From: a virus
Strand: one strand, 5' to 3'
DNA: 31,826 bases
Virus record (IMG/VR): IMGVR_UViG_3300046522_000530
Location: 1 to 31,826 of that record
A program made the position numbers and the translations under genes. Positions 21,564-27,684 of this stretch are shown here, one piece after another (position 1 is the stretch's first letter; each line of letters begins with the position of its first letter). Below the pieces are notes generated by a model. It was not told the origin of the DNA. It did no database searches and saw only the letters and a program-made list of their open reading frames with translations.

Positions 21564-21581
21564 CATGATGAGGGAGAAGCG

Positions 21582-21851
21582 TTGACCAACGAGGAAAAGG
21601 AGGAGCCCCGCTTGCTGACCATTCCGGAGATCGCGGTGGACCGTGGTATCAGTCGCCAACTGGTCCACCGGATCGCACAGTCAGATCCGGCGTTCCCTCC
21701 CCCCGTGATCACGCCAGGAAGCACGCGGGCGAAGTACCCAGCCGACAAGGTCGCCGAGTTCTTCGAGAACCGGGTGATCCGTCCGGGCCGGCGTACAGAC
21801 CTGGAAGCCAGGCAGAGACGGGAGGACCCGGGATCGGACGACAAGGACTGA
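21582..21851 (+). CDS. small HTH protein, AlpA/excisionase-like
   Basis: 89 residues from TTG 21582, which has GAGGGAGAAG at correct spacing; an in-frame GTG at 21540 lies inside the operator region and has none. Residues about 12-60 are a winged or MerR-like helix-turn-helix: TIPEIAVDRGISRQLVHRIA, followed by the FPPPV wing-type segment and YPADKVAEFFENR. This is the layout of AlpA-like regulators and excisionases. The C-terminal tail is charged. It is probably a regulator acting on the adjacent divergent promoter. No integrase is nearby, so excision is less likely. Confidence 0.75.
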   Translation: MTNEEKEEPRLLTIPEIAVDRGISRQLVHRIAQSDPAFPPPVITPGSTRAKYPADKVAEFFENRVIRPGRRTDLEARQRREDPGSDDKD

Positions 21852-21936
21852 CGAGTCGTCTGCATGGCCCCTCCGGTGTCGTCGATCAGTGCTGACCCCA
21901 TGCCAGCACCAGCCGCGCCCCCTGGAGTTGAGGCCG

Positions 21937-21972
21937 CTGTTGGCAATCAGGCCGACGACGATTTGCCAACAG
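21937..21972 (+). promoter_or_regulatory. perfect 10-bp inverted repeat upstream of the XRE gene
   Basis: CTGTTGGCAA (21937-21946) and TTGCCAACAG (21963-21972), separated by 16 bases, end 64 bases before the XRE start. The two half-sites are 26 bases apart centre to centre, about two and a half helical turns, so a dimer spanning both is possible. Autoregulation by the XRE protein is the natural guess. Confidence 0.55.
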
Positions 21973-22036
21973 ACAAAGACCGCGAACAGGGCGCCAAGCC
22001 CTCCCGACAAGACGAGAGAGGAGGAAGACTCGGCGC

Positions 22037-23242
22037 ATGACGACCTTCCCGGAACTGCTCCGTGAGTGGCGCCTGGCTGCCCACATGTCCCTTGCGGACC
22101 TGGCCCAGCGCGTCCGCTACGACCGCACGTCGCTGCACAACTTCGAGACCGGCCGCCGGCCGACCCCGCTGTGTGTGGCGGAGGCAGCGGACGAGGCGAC
22201 CGGCGCGAACGGCGCGCTGGTGGAGGCGTGGAACCGGGAGGACCTTCAGCGGCGGGAGGCTGCGGCGACGCATCGGGTGAGGGCTGCGGCCCTGGCCATG
22301 ACGCGGGATCTGACCGCGCTGGCAGACCTGGACATCGCCGAGCTGCAGGACGGTGTGGCCGTCACGGCGGTCGACTACCTGGCGTCTCCCCCGGGTCCGA
22401 TGATGGACCGGGCGCACGTGCTGCGCGGTGAGGCGTTCGAGCGGATCCGGTCTGGGCATCACCGTCCGGCTGACCGGTCCGATCTGTACGTGGCCGCGGG
22501 CCGCCTGTCCGGGGTGCTGTCGTACGCGCTGCTGGACATGGGCGATGCGGACGAGGCGCTCGAGCACGCCACCGCGGCGGGCCGGTGTGCCGAGTTCGCC
22601 GGGGATGCCGAGCTGGCCGCGTGGGTGGCCGGGACGAAGTCGCTGATCGCTCGCTTTCAGGGCGACTACGGGCGCGCGCTGGAGTATGTGCGGGACGGCT
22701 ACCAGTGGGTCGGGGCCGGGCACGGTACCGGTGAGGCGCGTCTGCGCTGCGGTGAGGCCCAGTGCCTCGCGAACCTCGGCGACTCGAGGGCCGCGAACCA
22801 GGCCCTGGACGGCGCCGAAGCCGCACGGGAACGGATCCGCCGCCCGGACACCCTGGAGGGCTTGTTCGGGTTCTCGAGGGCGAAGCAGTCCTACTACGCC
22901 GGGTCTTCGCTGATCTGGCTGCAGGGCGGGCACGACGCGGAGCGCGCGCAGCGGGAAGCCCTCGAGGCGATCGCGCTGTGGCAGTCCGGTCCGGTGGAGG
23001 AGCGGTCGCTGGATGATGAGCGGCTCGCCCACATCTACCTCGCCACCGCCCGGGTGCAGCTCGATGACGTGGAGGGCGCGGCCGATGCCCTGATCCCGGT
23101 CCTGTCGTTGCCAGTGGAAGACCAGATTTCGTGGATCGTGAAGCGCATGGACCGGGTGGCGGGAATGCTCGGTGCTCCCCGGTACGCCGGTAACCAGACC
23201 GCTTCGGAGACTGTCGAGCAGATCAACGCCCTCGCGGCGTGA
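22037..23242 (+). CDS. XRE-family regulator with TPR-like C-terminal domain
   Basis: 401 residues from ATG 22037 with AGGAGGAAG upstream. Residues about 5-50 form an XRE helix-turn-helix (LLREWRLAAHMSLADLAQRV, then YDRTSLHNFETGRRP). The remainder is built from helical TPR-like repeats (GRLSGVLSYALLDMGDADEA, AELAAWVAGTKSLIARFQGD, then CLANLGDSRAANQALDGAEA). This type is abundant in Streptomyces, where the TPR part senses small signals or partner proteins. Here it is the best candidate for the master switch of the element. No phage CI-like peptidase domain is present. Confidence 0.88.
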   Translation: MTTFPELLREWRLAAHMSLADLAQRVRYDRTSLHNFETGRRPTPLCVAEAADEATGANGALVEAWNREDLQRREAAATHRVRAAALAMTRDLTALADLDIAELQDGVAVTAVDYLASPPGPMMDRAHVLRGEAFERIRSGHHRPADRSDLYVAAGRLSGVLSYALLDMGDADEALEHATAAGRCAEFAGDAELAAWVAGTKSLIARFQGDYGRALEYVRDGYQWVGAGHGTGEARLRCGEAQCLANLGDSRAANQALDGAEAARERIRRPDTLEGLFGFSRAKQSYYAGSSLIWLQGGHDAERAQREALEAIALWQSGPVEERSLDDERLAHIYLATARVQLDDVEGAADALIPVLSLPVEDQISWIVKRMDRVAGMLGAPRYAGNQTASETVEQINALAA

Positions 23243-23390
23243 GAGGAGACGAGGACAAGGTAGTGCGATCACCGCCCTGAACAGCAGAAACGGCCGCTCG
23301 GTGGCTAGACCGACGACCGTTCCCGCGCCGGCGTACTGCGAATACGACACGGCGATGACAGCCCAATCCTCTGCAAGGAAGGCAGCCGAG

Positions 23391-23750
23391 ATGACTCTAC
23401 TTGTTGGCGATCCTCTCGCGCTGCCCCCGTTCGCTCCGGGGAGGAGCGCGTTGAAGCAGCCTGATCCGAGAACGGTGGACGCCATCCCGCCCGTCGTGAC
23501 GTTCGCAACCGGAGCCGACCTCTTGGTCCGCCTCGGCCTCGCGAAGAACATGACCCGCGAGGGCGTACGCCGCGTCTCCAAGCACCCCAATTGGCCGTTC
23601 GGACCGGACCGCCCGTACCCGTACTGGGACCTGGCGAACGCCGACGTCATGGAGACCGAGCCGTTCCTGAAGTTCTTCCGGGACCACCCAGTCGTGGGGC
23701 GCGGCCCGGACAAGGAGCCACGCCGCAGCAAGGCCACTGGCCAGCAATAA
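23391..23750 (+). CDS. small DNA-binding-like protein
   Basis: 119 residues from ATG 23391 with AAGGAAGG at good distance; an in-frame ATG at 23355 lacks a signal. Residues about 35-75 (ATGADLLVRLGLAKNMTREG, then VRRVSKHPNWPFGPDRPYPY) look like a helix-turn-helix in which a strand-loop WPFGP follows the recognition helix, a pattern I associate with plasmid and phage regulators. The ends are disordered and the C-terminus is basic (GPDKEPRRSKATG). It may act with the XRE protein, 148 bases upstream, or in replication control just before rep. Confidence 0.65.
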   Translation: MTLLVGDPLALPPFAPGRSALKQPDPRTVDAIPPVVTFATGADLLVRLGLAKNMTREGVRRVSKHPNWPFGPDRPYPYWDLANADVMETEPFLKFFRDHPVVGRGPDKEPRRSKATGQQ

Positions 23751-23947
23751 AGGTCGCGTACTCCGATCAGCTCAGATCGCAGCCTGAGCCCGGAAACGCC
23801 GAACGGCCGGCTAGAGGTCGCAGCGCCCCATACCGGCCGTCCAAAGCATTGCCAGCGGATTGGCGTCCACTGGCTGGCGAAGCAGCACCGTCTTAAAGCG
23901 AGGCTTCATGCCCATCGTAGAGCCTGACGGCTATACGCCAAGTAGGA

Positions 23948-23979
23948 CCCCCGTACAGATCACTCACACGGTGCGGGGG
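23948..23979 (+). promoter_or_regulatory. hairpin covering the rep ribosome-binding site
   Basis: CCCCCG (23948-23953) can pair with CGGGGG (23974-23979) across a 20-base loop. The right arm contains the only purine-rich ribosome-binding sequence before the rep GTG at 23985. If formed, it would limit Rep translation and so copy number. Confidence 0.45.
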
Positions 23980-23984
23980 CGAAA

Positions 23985-25181
23985 GTGACGATCAACCCCC
24001 GTGCGACCCGGCGCGGCGGCCGTCTGGACTGGGTCAAGTTCGACTACGACCTGGCCCGGGACGGAAGCGTCGACCCGACTGACAAGGCCCTGTACGCGGC
24101 CATCGCATCGTTCGTAGACCTCGAGACCCGGGAATCCCCAGAGACCACGGACGTGGATCTGAACGGCATCCCCAGGGACGTCCCGACACGGAAGCGGCTT
24201 GCTGCGTGCATCGGGCGGTCCCTGGACACCGTGGACCGCTCCACCAAGAGGCTCGAGGACCGCGGCCTGCTGCGCGTGCACCGGCAGGAGGACCCCGACA
24301 ACCCGAAGTTGAGCCTGCCGAGCGAATACGAGCTGCTCGATCACGAACTCTGGGATCAGCGGGCAGCAGAAAGGGCTGCGAATCGGGCGGCACGTCGAGG
24401 TGAGAAGGGTGGCCGCATGGATGCGGCTACCCCCGGCCGCGCCAGTGCGGCTACCCCTGGCCGCATGGATGCGGCGGTAAAAGATGAGAGAGAAGTAGAA
24501 GAAGAGAAGGGTGGAGAGAAGGGAACTGACGGCCGGAGGCCCTCTACAGGTAGTAGGGGTTCGCGTGCTGGCGGCTCCGCCGCGTCCGGCAAGACGAAGC
24601 CCTCATTTTCCCGAGAGCAGCGTGGCCACTACGACGCGTTCGTGAAGGCCCTCCCTGCCCCTCTGGCCGCCTTGGTGCCGAGGGGGCTGCCGGATGCTCT
24701 GGTGCGGGCCGTTCTGGCTGCTGTGGACATCAGCAGTCCAGAGGGGCGGACTGTGGAGCAGCTGGTGGAGTACCGGTTGATGCCGAAGTGGGATCGGTAC
24801 TACAGCTCCCGGGACCAGGCCGGCCCGATCGAGAAGCCGGTGGGTGTGCTGGTGGCGATGCTGCGTCGGGATGCCGAGTGCGGGGACGCCCGGTGCGACG
24901 AGCGGACGAATGTCGACACGGGGCAGGCATGCAGCGCGTGCGAGATGCGGGCTGCGGACCGGCGTGCCGACCGCGAGAGGGAGCGGCAGGCCTCGGATGC
25001 GGCCGTGGTTCCGGCGGCCGTTCCTGGACCGCGCGCAGCCGCTCCCAGGGCGACGGCGGTTCCGGCGGTGAAGGTTGCGCCCGTGGTGGTGGACCCTGCG
25101 TCAGTTCCGCTTGGGAACTACCGAAGTGGTGCGCAGATGGCCCGGGCGGGAATGGTCGACAAGGCTTACCGGCCAAGGTGA
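23985..25181 (+). CDS. replication initiator with N-terminal winged HTH and C-terminal zinc motif
   Basis: 398 residues from GTG 23985. Residues 12-120 form an HTH_36-like winged helix (DKALYAAIASFVDLETRE, LAACIGRSLDTVDRSTKRL, LEDRGLLRVHRQED). Residues 143-166 hold three 8-residue repeats (GRMDAATP type) encoded by 24-bp tandem DNA repeats, then a Glu/Lys-rich linker. From about 200 a second folded domain follows, and near 305-330 CGDARC and CSAC look like a zinc finger. The lambda-O type design, an origin inside the initiator gene, is known for Streptomyces linear plasmid pSLA2 rep1. Helicase loading by the C-terminal domain is inferred. No helicase gene is in the window. Confidence 0.78.
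   Translation: MTINPRATRRGGRLDWVKFDYDLARDGSVDPTDKALYAAIASFVDLETRESPETTDVDLNGIPRDVPTRKRLAACIGRSLDTVDRSTKRLEDRGLLRVHRQEDPDNPKLSLPSEYELLDHELWDQRAAERAANRAARRGEKGGRMDAATPGRASAATPGRMDAAVKDEREVEEEKGGEKGTDGRRPSTGSRGSRAGGSAASGKTKPSFSREQRGHYDAFVKALPAPLAALVPRGLPDALVRAVLAAVDISSPEGRTVEQLVEYRLMPKWDRYYSSRDQAGPIEKPVGVLVAMLRRDAECGDARCDERTNVDTGQACSACEMRAADRRADRERERQASDAAVVPAAVPGPRAAAPRATAVPAVKVAPVVVDPASVPLGNYRSGAQMARAGMVDKAYRPR
24411..24524 (+). repeat. tandem 24-bp iterons plus purine-rich tract: candidate origin
   Basis: Three head-to-tail units with an exact 24-bp period start at 24411, 24435 and 24459. Units 1 and 3 contain CCGCATGGATGCGG, a 6-bp inverted repeat around GG; unit 2 is degenerate in its middle. 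Units 1 and 2 end CTACCCC. Directly after unit 3 (24476-24524) comes a stretch of about 49 bases with only about four pyrimidines, rich in AGA and GAA and the most A-rich sequence in this gene. In lambda, iterons inside gene O are followed by such a strand-asymmetric melting region. That parallel makes this the best origin candidate. Confidence 0.72.
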
Positions 25182-25186
25182 CCCCC

Positions 25187-25234
25187 GACACTGCCCATCT
25201 TGTATTGCGTACGTAATAGAAGATGGGTAGTGTC
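25187..25234. promoter_or_regulatory. 48-bp near-perfect palindrome containing a promoter (copy 1)
   Basis: Centred on CGTACG between 25210 and 25211, 21 of 24 base pairs match. The outer arms read GACACTGCCCATCTT and its complement. It begins six bases after the rep stop. A promoter is embedded: -35 TTGCGT (25205-25210), 17-bp spacer, -10 TAGTGT (25228-25233), so the palindrome would be an operator covering the whole promoter. The inner 29 bases (25198-25226) are identical to 27545-27573. As RNA it could also terminate rep transcription. Confidence 0.75.
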
Positions 25235-25246
25235 TTACCTGTCCCC

Positions 25247-25294
25247 CCGGGTCCTGACCGACTCTCCTTGGACCGACAGAAGGTCAGGACCCGG
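25247..25294 (+). promoter_or_regulatory. 13-bp perfect hairpin in the leader of promoter copy 1
   Basis: CCGGGTCCTGACC (25247-25259) and its exact complement (25282-25294) with a 22-base loop lie about 10 bases after the likely start of transcription and 90 bases before the next ATG (25387). No T-run follows. It could be an attenuator, a stabiliser or part of a small RNA. A half-operator-like TTACGCAA follows at about 25311. Confidence 0.6.
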
Positions 25295-25386
25295 TACTAC
25301 CGCCCTAGTTACGCAAGTACCACTCAGGCGGGCATGGCGAAAACCCTGCACTACAGCCCTCGTCATGTCTGCCTGGAGGTACACCC

Positions 25387-25548
25387 ATGTCTGAACCGCG
25401 CCCCAACTTCGACCAGAACCCGACCCCCCGCCTCGGCATCATCGCCCTCGCCGCCCTCTACCTGCTGATCCGCCTGATCGGAGGACAACCCGAAGACGCC
25501 GGCGCCCTCACCGCACTGGCCAGCCCCCTACTCGCCGTCCGCCTCTAG
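25387..25548 (+). CDS. 53-residue single-pass membrane protein
   Basis: ATG 25387 is preceded by TGGAGG eight bases away, a strong start signal. The protein has a polar N-terminus (MSEPRPNFDQNPTPR), one membrane helix (LGIIALAALYLLIRLIGG, residues 16-33), then a short acidic linker and a hydrophobic end (LTALASPLLAVRL) that might form a re-entrant helix. It is followed directly by a strong terminator, so it is the only gene of the transcript from the operator-promoter at 25205. Function is unknown. Confidence 0.78.
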   Translation: MSEPRPNFDQNPTPRLGIIALAALYLLIRLIGGQPEDAGALTALASPLLAVRL

Positions 25549-25550
25549 CC

Positions 25551-25582
25551 AGGGCCCACCCGACACCCCCCGGGTGGGCCCT
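25551..25582 (+). terminator. intrinsic terminator
   Basis: AGGGCCCACCCG (25551-25562) and CGGGTGGGCCCT (25571-25582) form a perfect 12-bp stem with an 8-base loop, followed by CTT. It begins two bases after the stop of the 53-residue gene. Confidence 0.85.
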
Positions 25583-25675
25583 CTTCGTGCGCCTAGGCAT
25601 TCGACTCACTCGAGGACTTCCAGGCCGCTCGAGCATCACAATCTGAAGCAGCACCCACCCACGAAACGGAGACCG

Positions 25676-26074
25676 ATGATCCCCGCCGATGGATCGCACT
25701 ACGTCCACTACGAGAAGAACAACAACGGCTACGTCCCCACGCTGCCCGTTGTCGCCTGGGACGACGACGGCTTCCCTCTCGTCATAAAGAGGGGCATGCT
25801 GCGCCGCGCCTCCGACCTCGGCAGCGTCACCGGCATCCATCAGAACCATGCCGCGGTCGTCGGCGCCGTACCGGGTGGTGGCTGGCTGATCGACTGCACC
25901 GACAGCGAAGGCAACTCCTGGACGACGCCGATCCTCGCCTGGACGATCCACGCGGACACCACGGCAATACCGCTTACGTCGGACAGCGACGGGGTGACCA
26001 GCGATGCGACGGAAGGCCTCGAGTCTTACCGCATCTACCACCCGGACATGACGGATGTTCAGAGCGGCGAGTAG
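25676..26074 (+). CDS. hypothetical protein
   Basis: 132 residues from ATG 25676 with GGAG upstream; the frame extends further up to 25574 but through the terminator. The protein is mainly beta-rich and soluble: PADGSHYVHYEKNNNGYVPT, LPVVAWDDDGFPLVIKRG, then HAAVVGAVPGGGWLIDC and WTTPILAWTIHADTTAIPL. Aromatic and Asp residues are frequent. I do not recognise the family. It is flanked by terminators on both sides and so is probably a single-gene unit. Confidence 0.78.
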   Translation: MIPADGSHYVHYEKNNNGYVPTLPVVAWDDDGFPLVIKRGMLRRASDLGSVTGIHQNHAAVVGAVPGGGWLIDCTDSEGNSWTTPILAWTIHADTTAIPLTSDSDGVTSDATEGLESYRIYHPDMTDVQSGE

Positions 26075-26087
26075 CCAGCTGCTCAGG

Positions 26088-26120
26088 GCCCGGCCATCAC
26101 CCCTCCGGTGGCCGGGCTTT
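26088..26120. terminator. intrinsic terminator between convergent genes
   Basis: GCCCGGCCA (26088-26096) and TGGCCGGGC (26109-26117) form a perfect 9-bp stem with a 12-base loop, followed by TTT on the plus strand. It separates the 132-residue plus-strand gene from the 94-residue minus-strand gene and may serve both. Confidence 0.85.
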
Positions 26121-26127
26121 CGCCTGC

Positions 26128-26412
26128 CTACCCGAGGGCGCCGACTCCCTGTGTGGTGACCTCCATCAGGTCAGGGTTCGCGCCGTCCGCCGGCACCACG
26201 ATCCGGATCAGGTTCAGGTCGTACAGCCGCAGCATCGCCCCGTACAGGCCGAGCTGGAGTTCCGTCCACGCCTCGCGCTTCGGGTCGTCCTCCGGGGCGT
26301 CAGAGTCGAATGTGGGCGGGTGGATGGTGTGGAAGAAGTCGGACGGTGCAACCGGCTCTTTGGCCTGGGCGACGAGTTCGAGGAGACGTCGTTCGTCGGT
26401 GTTCAGCGTCAT
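26128..26412 (-). CDS. small winged-helix-like protein
   Basis: 94 residues from ATG 26412. Upstream there is no Shine-Dalgarno, but CATACGCT, a good -10, ends about seven bases before the ATG, so the message is likely leaderless. The sequence (TLNTDERRLLELVAQAKEPV, SDFFHTIHPPTFDSD, then YGAMLRLYDLNLIRIVVPAD) reads as helix, helix, recognition helix and beta wing, a compact winged helix. A transcription-control role is plausible. No partner domain is present. It is convergent with the 132-residue gene. Confidence 0.68.
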   Translation of the reverse strand: MTLNTDERRLLELVAQAKEPVAPSDFFHTIHPPTFDSDAPEDDPKREAWTELQLGLYGAMLRLYDLNLIRIVVPADGANPDLMEVTTQGVGALG

Positions 26413-26447
26413 GCCGGACAGCGTATGCGGGTGCCGAGGGCCGCTGT

Positions 26448-26463
26448 ACGCCCCGTGGGGCGT
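26448..26463. promoter_or_regulatory. 16-bp operator-like palindrome
   Basis: ACGCCCC (26448-26454), GT, GGGGCGT (26457-26463) is a perfect inverted repeat in the divergent gap between the small winged-helix gene (start 26412, minus) and the zinc-ribbon gene (start 26552, plus). It may be the autoregulatory site of the former. Confidence 0.5.
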
Positions 26464-26503
26464 CTCGAGGACGCTTGTGCCACCCGATCCCCCGGCGTCC
26501 CGG

Positions 26504-26520
26504 CCGGTTCGCGCTCTACC
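26504..26520 (+). repeat. 17-bp repeat, copy 1 (copy 2 at 26824-26840)
   Basis: CCGGTTCGCGCTCTACC here and CCGGTTCGCGTTCTACC at 26824-26840 differ by a single base. Copy 1 lies 31 bases before a small zinc-ribbon gene and copy 2 lies 59 bases before a small membrane-protein gene. They may be shared regulatory sites or remnants of a duplicated promoter region. Confidence 0.65.
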
Positions 26521-26551
26521 CCCGCCCAGCCCGCTCGTTGACCCTCGAACC

Positions 26552-26809
26552 ATGGGCGCTGGGGAGCAGCTCAACACGTGTGAGGGATGCGGGAAGCCGG
26601 ACGGGCATGCCCGCCGGGTCCGAGACCTCGGGTTGAAGAATCCGCTCGCACTGTGCGGGGACTGCCTCGAGCACGCCCTGCGGTCGTGGGCGGGTGCCGA
26701 TCCGGTGCCGTTGACGACGTCGGAGGTGGAGCGGGCGGCCGCGGCGGGGATGGATCCGCGGATGCTGCGCCGGCGCCTCGACACCGCCCGCACGGGCGAT
26801 ACCGCCTGA
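26552..26809 (+). CDS. small zinc-ribbon protein
   Basis: 85 residues from ATG 26552. Two knuckles, CEGC near residue 10 and CGDC near 35, form a zinc ribbon around HARRVRDLGLKNPLAL. A helix follows (EHALRSWAGA), then a second helical part with SEVERAAAAGMDPRMLRRRL. No Shine-Dalgarno is visible, so the start is provisional. It resembles the many small Cys-rich proteins of actinophage early regions, whose molecular role is unknown to me. A nucleic-acid or host-protein binding role is inferred. Confidence 0.65.
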   Translation: MGAGEQLNTCEGCGKPDGHARRVRDLGLKNPLALCGDCLEHALRSWAGADPVPLTTSEVERAAAAGMDPRMLRRRLDTARTGDTA

Positions 26810-26899
26810 ACCGGGCCAGGTGTCCGGTTCGCGTTCTACCGGCTGACGTTCGGCGCGCGCATTCTGGCCGCGGGGAAGCAGCAGGCGGAGGGGGCGGGG

Positions 26900-27022
26900 A
26901 TGGCGAAGCGACGGCGGCCGCAACCACGAGACAACCGGGGCCGGTTCACGAAGACGGGCTTTCCGTTCTGGCTGGCTGTTCTGGTGGCTGTGGTCCTGGT
27001 GGCCTACGTCGTCGGAAAGTAG
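26900..27022 (+). CDS. 40-residue basic single-pass membrane protein
   Basis: ATG 26900 has GGAGGGGGC eight bases upstream. The protein begins MAKRRRPQPRDNRGRFTKTG, a very basic cytoplasmic segment, and ends with one membrane helix (FWLAVLVAVVLVAYVVG). The design resembles a membrane anchor that could hold DNA or act on host membrane proteins. There is no known family, and it is not part of any overlap chain. It is preceded by the second copy of the 17-bp repeat. Confidence 0.72.
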   Translation: MAKRRRPQPRDNRGRFTKTGFPFWLAVLVAVVLVAYVVGK

Positions 27023-27085
27023 CTGGCCCCGGAGCGAGGGGAAAGCTGGTCGACCGCCCTCAGGCCCTACGGCCTCGGGGCGTCG

Positions 27086-27289
27086 TCATGCCGCGGTGTC
27101 GTCGTCCGCGGCAGTTGGCAGCTCGGTGTGGCCCTCTGACCAGTCGTTCACCCAACCGCACGGCGAGCAGGAGTAGCGCCCGTTGATCCCGTAGATCTCT
27201 GTGCCGCAGCGTCGGCAGGCCGTCGTGGTGATCTCCTGCCCGCTCAGGAATTCCGCGGCCGGCGTGCGCGGGGATGGGGTGGCTGTCAT
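27086..27289 (-). CDS. zinc-ribbon protein, second of a pair
   Basis: 67 residues from ATG 27289, whose ATGA overlaps the stop of the 43-residue gene upstream. The middle has CRRCGTEIYGINGRYSCSPC, two C-x2-C knuckles 14 residues apart, a compact zinc ribbon similar to those in transcription factors and topoisomerases. The ends are disordered, and the tail is acidic. A longer open frame continues to 27622, but its extra part is an antisense shadow of the neighbouring reading frame. Confidence 0.72.
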   Translation of the reverse strand: MTATPSPRTPAAEFLSGQEITTTACRRCGTEIYGINGRYSCSPCGWVNDWSEGHTELPTAADDDTAA

Positions 27290-27417
27290 GGGCGGGAGCC
27301 TATCGTCGGGGCGGGCGCGGTACCGGAGATGGGGCCGCATTGCGGGCATGACCAGGAGCCGTCGGGGCCTTGCTGGGCCTGTCCTCCGCAGTTCGGACAG
27401 TTCACGGTGTCCACCAT
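27286..27417 (-). CDS. 43-residue zinc-ribbon protein, first of a pair
   Basis: Reads from ATG 27417 to the TGA at 27286-27288, overlapping the next gene by 4 bp. The sequence MVDTVNCPNCGGQAQQ followed by DGSWSCPQCG gives two C-x2-C knuckles. The overlap and the matching ribbon in the downstream partner make it a real gene despite the short length and the absence of a good ribosome-binding site. The pair may form one functional unit. Confidence 0.62.
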   Translation of the reverse strand: MVDTVNCPNCGGQAQQGPDGSWSCPQCGPISGTAPAPTIGSRP

Positions 27418-27544
27418 CCTTGGTTCGCGTTGTCGGGTCTCTTGAGGATCCCGCGGGAGGTGTGCGGGCGGTAGGTGGCGGGGCCGGTTTGGGCCGCCAT
27501 CGGGGCGCGTCGGGGCGGGGGTTGGGGGGCTTCCCCTCCCCGTC

Positions 27545-27580
27545 TCTTGTATTGCGTACGTAATAGAAGATGGCTAGACT
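27545..27580 (+). promoter_or_regulatory. promoter with palindromic operator (copy 2)
   Basis: The 29 bases 27545-27573 are identical to 25198-25226. Here the palindrome is limited to 27545-27570 (TCTT to AAGA, two mismatched pairs) around CGTACG. The embedded promoter has -35 TTGCGT (27552-27557), a 17-bp spacer and -10 TAGACT (27575-27580). Transcription would run into the plus-strand gene string that starts at 27685. The same regulator should act on both copies. Confidence 0.75.
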
Positions 27581-27684
27581 GGCCCCACACCACACCACAC
27601 CCCCGACCCAAGGCCGGGGCAATGCCGTGCCCGATCCACGCCAGGCTGGACCTGGACCCGCCTCCCCGCCCCTGGAGCAACCCC

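Noticed and set aside
21582-21851. Excisionase function for the AlpA-like HTH protein
   Set aside because: The fold fits, but no integrase is present nearby and the gene faces a promoter with an operator, so a regulator is the better call.
23243-23390. A gene between the XRE regulator and the 119-residue protein
   Set aside because: Only short frames without ribosome-binding sites; the AACGG/CCGTT inverted repeat near 23290 is too weak to name.
21947-23737. A 596-codon minus-strand frame opposite the XRE regulator
   Set aside because: It covers the XRE gene and the perfect inverted repeat. It has shadow-type composition and no start signal.
24411-24475. CRISPR-like short tandem repeats
   Set aside because: Only three contiguous 24-bp units without spacers, in frame within a coding gene; iterons fit far better.
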